The translations under genes were made by a program, and so were the position numbers. A DNA stretch of 7,094 nucleotides, from positions 1 through 7,094 of the forward strand of contig JAFUJG010000121.1 of the NCBI GenBank assembly GCA_017468215.1, in the 5' to 3' direction. Of the stretch, positions 5,759 through 7,094 are shown in pieces (positions within the stretch are counted from its first letter, which is position 1; each line of letters begins with the position of its first letter). The notes beneath the pieces are model-generated. The model did not search any database. It saw only the letters and a program-made list of their open reading frames with translations, and was not told where the DNA came from. The DNA is from Clostridia bacterium. Its GTDB lineage: Bacteria; Bacillota; Clostridia; UMGS1883.

Positions 5759-5787
5759 ATTTTATCACTTTTCCCGCCTGTTAGCAA
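5759..5787 (-). promoter_or_regulatory. Predicted sigma-A promoter of the glycosyltransferase gene
   Basis: On the minus strand TTGCTA (5787-5782) and TAAAAT (5764-5759) are separated by exactly 17 bases. The -10 hexamer is preceded by TGA, giving an extended -10 form. Transcription would start near 5752, about 30 bases before the ATG at 5721. The upstream ATG at 5790 would lie before the -35 box and could not be translated from this transcript. Confidence 0.6.
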
Positions 5788-5794
5788 CATAAAG

Positions 5795-5823
5795 TTGAAA
5801 TTTATTTCGTTTTATGGTAAACT
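5795..5823 (+). promoter_or_regulatory. Predicted sigma-A promoter of the Tet(M)-like gene
   Basis: TTGAAA (5795-5800) and TAAACT (5818-5823) are separated by 17 bases, and the TGG before the -10 hexamer gives an extended -10 form. Transcription would start near 5830, leaving a leader of about 33 bases. That is much shorter than the attenuating leader with a leader peptide described for tet(M), and no leader ORF or terminator hairpin is seen here. Confidence 0.5.
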
Positions 5824-5862
5824 TGATTTCAGGTTATAAACACACGAAAGAAGGTGACTTAG

Positions 5863-7094
5863 GTGAAAAAACTTGTTATAGGTATTCTTGCTCACGTTGA
5901 CAGCGGCAAAACCACCCTGTCGGAGGCAATTCTCCATCACACAGGTGCAATCCGACACTTAGGCAGGGTTGACCATAAAGACACATTTTTAGACAATAAC
6001 GAGCTTGAAAGAGAAAAAGGCATTACCATTTTCTCAAAGCAGGCGGTTTTTTCAACCATGGACACCTCCTTTACACTTTTAGACACTCCCGGTCACGTTG
6101 ATTTTTCAGCCGAAAGCGAAAGAACGCTTTCTGTGCTCGATTATGCGGTGCTTGTAATCTCGGGCTCGGAAAAGGTTCAGAGCCACACGGTTACCCTCTG
6201 GAAGCTATTGAAAAAATACAACGTTCCTACCTTTATTTTTGTAAATAAAATGGATATTTCCCACTATTCCGAGGAGGAAATTCTTTCATCTGTTCACTCG
6301 GAGCTTGACGCAAACTGTGTGGATTTTTCCAATATGGATTATGAAGCCATCGGCATGTGTGACGAAATACTCATGAACATATATCTCGACGAAGGTGAGA
6401 TATCCACTACTGATATTGCCTATGGCATCAGACGCCGCAGTATCTTCCCTGTTGTTTTCGGCTCTGCACTTAAAGAGAAGGGCGTCGAGGAGCTTCTTGC
6501 CCTACTGGATGGGTACACCCTTCCCCCTTATGAAACAAGCTTGTTCGGGGCAAAGGTTTTCAAAATCAGCGAGGACGAGCGTGGCAACCGCTTAACCCAT
6601 ATGAAAATCACAGGCGGCACACTTTCGGCACGTGACGAAATTGAGCTTGATACCCTGCGTGAAAAGGTTAACGAAATCCGCATTTATTCGGGTGTAAAAT
6701 ACCGTAGCACAGGCTCGGTTACTCAAGGCGAGGTATGTGCTGTAACAGGGCTTTCAAAAACCTTTCCCGGGCAAGGTATAGGATGCGAGGCATCCTCCTC
6801 TCAGCTTACGCAGACACCCTTGTTTTCCTACTCGGTAATCCTTCCCGATGGGGTTGACCCACTTGGTGCAATCAACACTCTTAAAAAGCTCGAGGAGGAA
6901 GAAAGCGAGTTAAACATCACCTGGAACGAGCAAACAAAGGAAATTTCCCTTGGTATTATGGGCGATGTGCAGCTTGAGGTGTTAAAGCGTATTATCAAAT
7001 CCAGGTTTAACATGGATGTGGAATTTGCTCAGGGCAAAATCATATATAAAGAAACTATCAGAAACACCGTTGAAGGCATTGGTCATTATGAGCC
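5863..7094 (+). CDS. Tet(M)/Tet(O)-like ribosomal protection family translational GTPase (3' end outside window)
   Basis: The visible 410 codons are an EF-G-like GTPase of the tetracycline-resistance ribosomal protection family; full members have about 640 residues. G1 is AHVDSGKTT (10-18), the switch I region carries EREKGITI (49-56), G3 is DTPGH (74-78), G4 is NKMD (128-131) and G5 is GSAL (200-203). Domain II follows from about 226 (LFGAKVFKI), domain III from about 317, and the visible end (YKETIRNTVEGIGHYE) enters domain IV. The G domain is compact, as in Tet proteins. The GTG start is fixed by an in-frame TAG immediately before it and by the G1 motif beginning at residue 10. AAAGAAGGTGA lies 5 bases upstream. 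It could be a true resistance protein or a chromosomal ribosome-associated homologue; the domain IV loops that would help lie outside the window. Confidence 0.9.
   Translation, partial: MKKLVIGILAHVDSGKTTLSEAILHHTGAIRHLGRVDHKDTFLDNNELEREKGITIFSKQAVFSTMDTSFTLLDTPGHVDFSAESERTLSVLDYAVLVISGSEKVQSHTVTLWKLLKKYNVPTFIFVNKMDISHYSEEEILSSVHSELDANCVDFSNMDYEAIGMCDEILMNIYLDEGEISTTDIAYGIRRRSIFPVVFGSALKEKGVEELLALLDGYTLPPYETSLFGAKVFKISEDERGNRLTHMKITGGTLSARDEIELDTLREKVNEIRIYSGVKYRSTGSVTQGEVCAVTGLSKTFPGQGIGCEASSSQLTQTPLFSYSVILPDGVDPLGAINTLKKLEEEESELNITWNEQTKEISLGIMGDVQLEVLKRIIKSRFNMDVEFAQGKIIYKETIRNTVEGIGHYE

Noticed and set aside
5722..5790. Longer glycosyltransferase start at 5790 adding 23 residues
   Set aside because: The extra segment does not look like the family N-terminus, has no ribosome binding site, and lies across the predicted -35 and -10 boxes. 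The ATG at 5721 has AAGGAG at good spacing and gives the usual length.
6828..7013. Minus-strand ORF of 61 codons inside the Tet-like gene
   Set aside because: It is antisense to domain III of the GTPase, with Ser-rich low-complexity translation, and no start signals.

Overview
The window reads as a chromosomal segment of an anaerobic Firmicute, most likely a member of the Clostridia. This rests on the moderately AT-rich sequence, strong AAGGAG-type ribosome binding sites, tightly packed co-directional genes, a flavin-dependent thymidylate synthase (ThyX), and a tRNA-modification pair in the arrangement known from Bacillus. The genus cannot be fixed from this sequence. No tRNA, rRNA, CRISPR array, insertion sequence or phage gene is visible.

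Layout. Eight genes lie on the minus strand and are transcribed right to left. The first, at the right, is a WecG/TagA/CpsF glycosyltransferase (4987-5721). It is followed by thyX (4049-4807) and then a compact six-gene run: tmk (3284-3949), a DUF2156 protein (2417-3280), a DJ-1/PfpI protein (1867-2406), 5-formyltetrahydrofolate cyclo-ligase (1344-1877), the tRNA 5-hydroxyuridine methyltransferase trmR (727-1365) and a peptidase-U32-type tRNA hydroxylation protein (from 722, running off the left edge). Gaps within the run are 3 to 10 bp, or the genes overlap by 11 or 22 bp, so it looks like one operon. On the plus strand a Tet(M)-like translational GTPase starts with GTG at 5863 and runs off the right edge. 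It is divergent from the glycosyltransferase, and the two appear to use back-to-back promoters.

How the genes fit together. ThyX makes dTMP from dUMP using methylene-tetrahydrofolate, Tmk phosphorylates dTMP, and the cyclo-ligase returns 5-formyl-THF to the active folate pool. The U32 protein and TrmR would act in sequence on wobble uridine 34 of certain tRNAs (U to ho5U to mo5U). The DJ-1 and DUF2156 proteins have no assigned role here. The glycosyltransferase probably makes an undecaprenyl-linked disaccharide for a cell-wall polymer.

The least ordinary features are non-coding. An exact 34-bp direct repeat sits 4 bp after the thyX stop and 7 bp after the glycosyltransferase stop. Each copy can fold into a terminator-like hairpin followed by a T-tract. 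The thyX leader also carries nested inverted repeats with a possible competing pairing. No previously undescribed multi-gene system is evident: the genes are recognisable housekeeping families.
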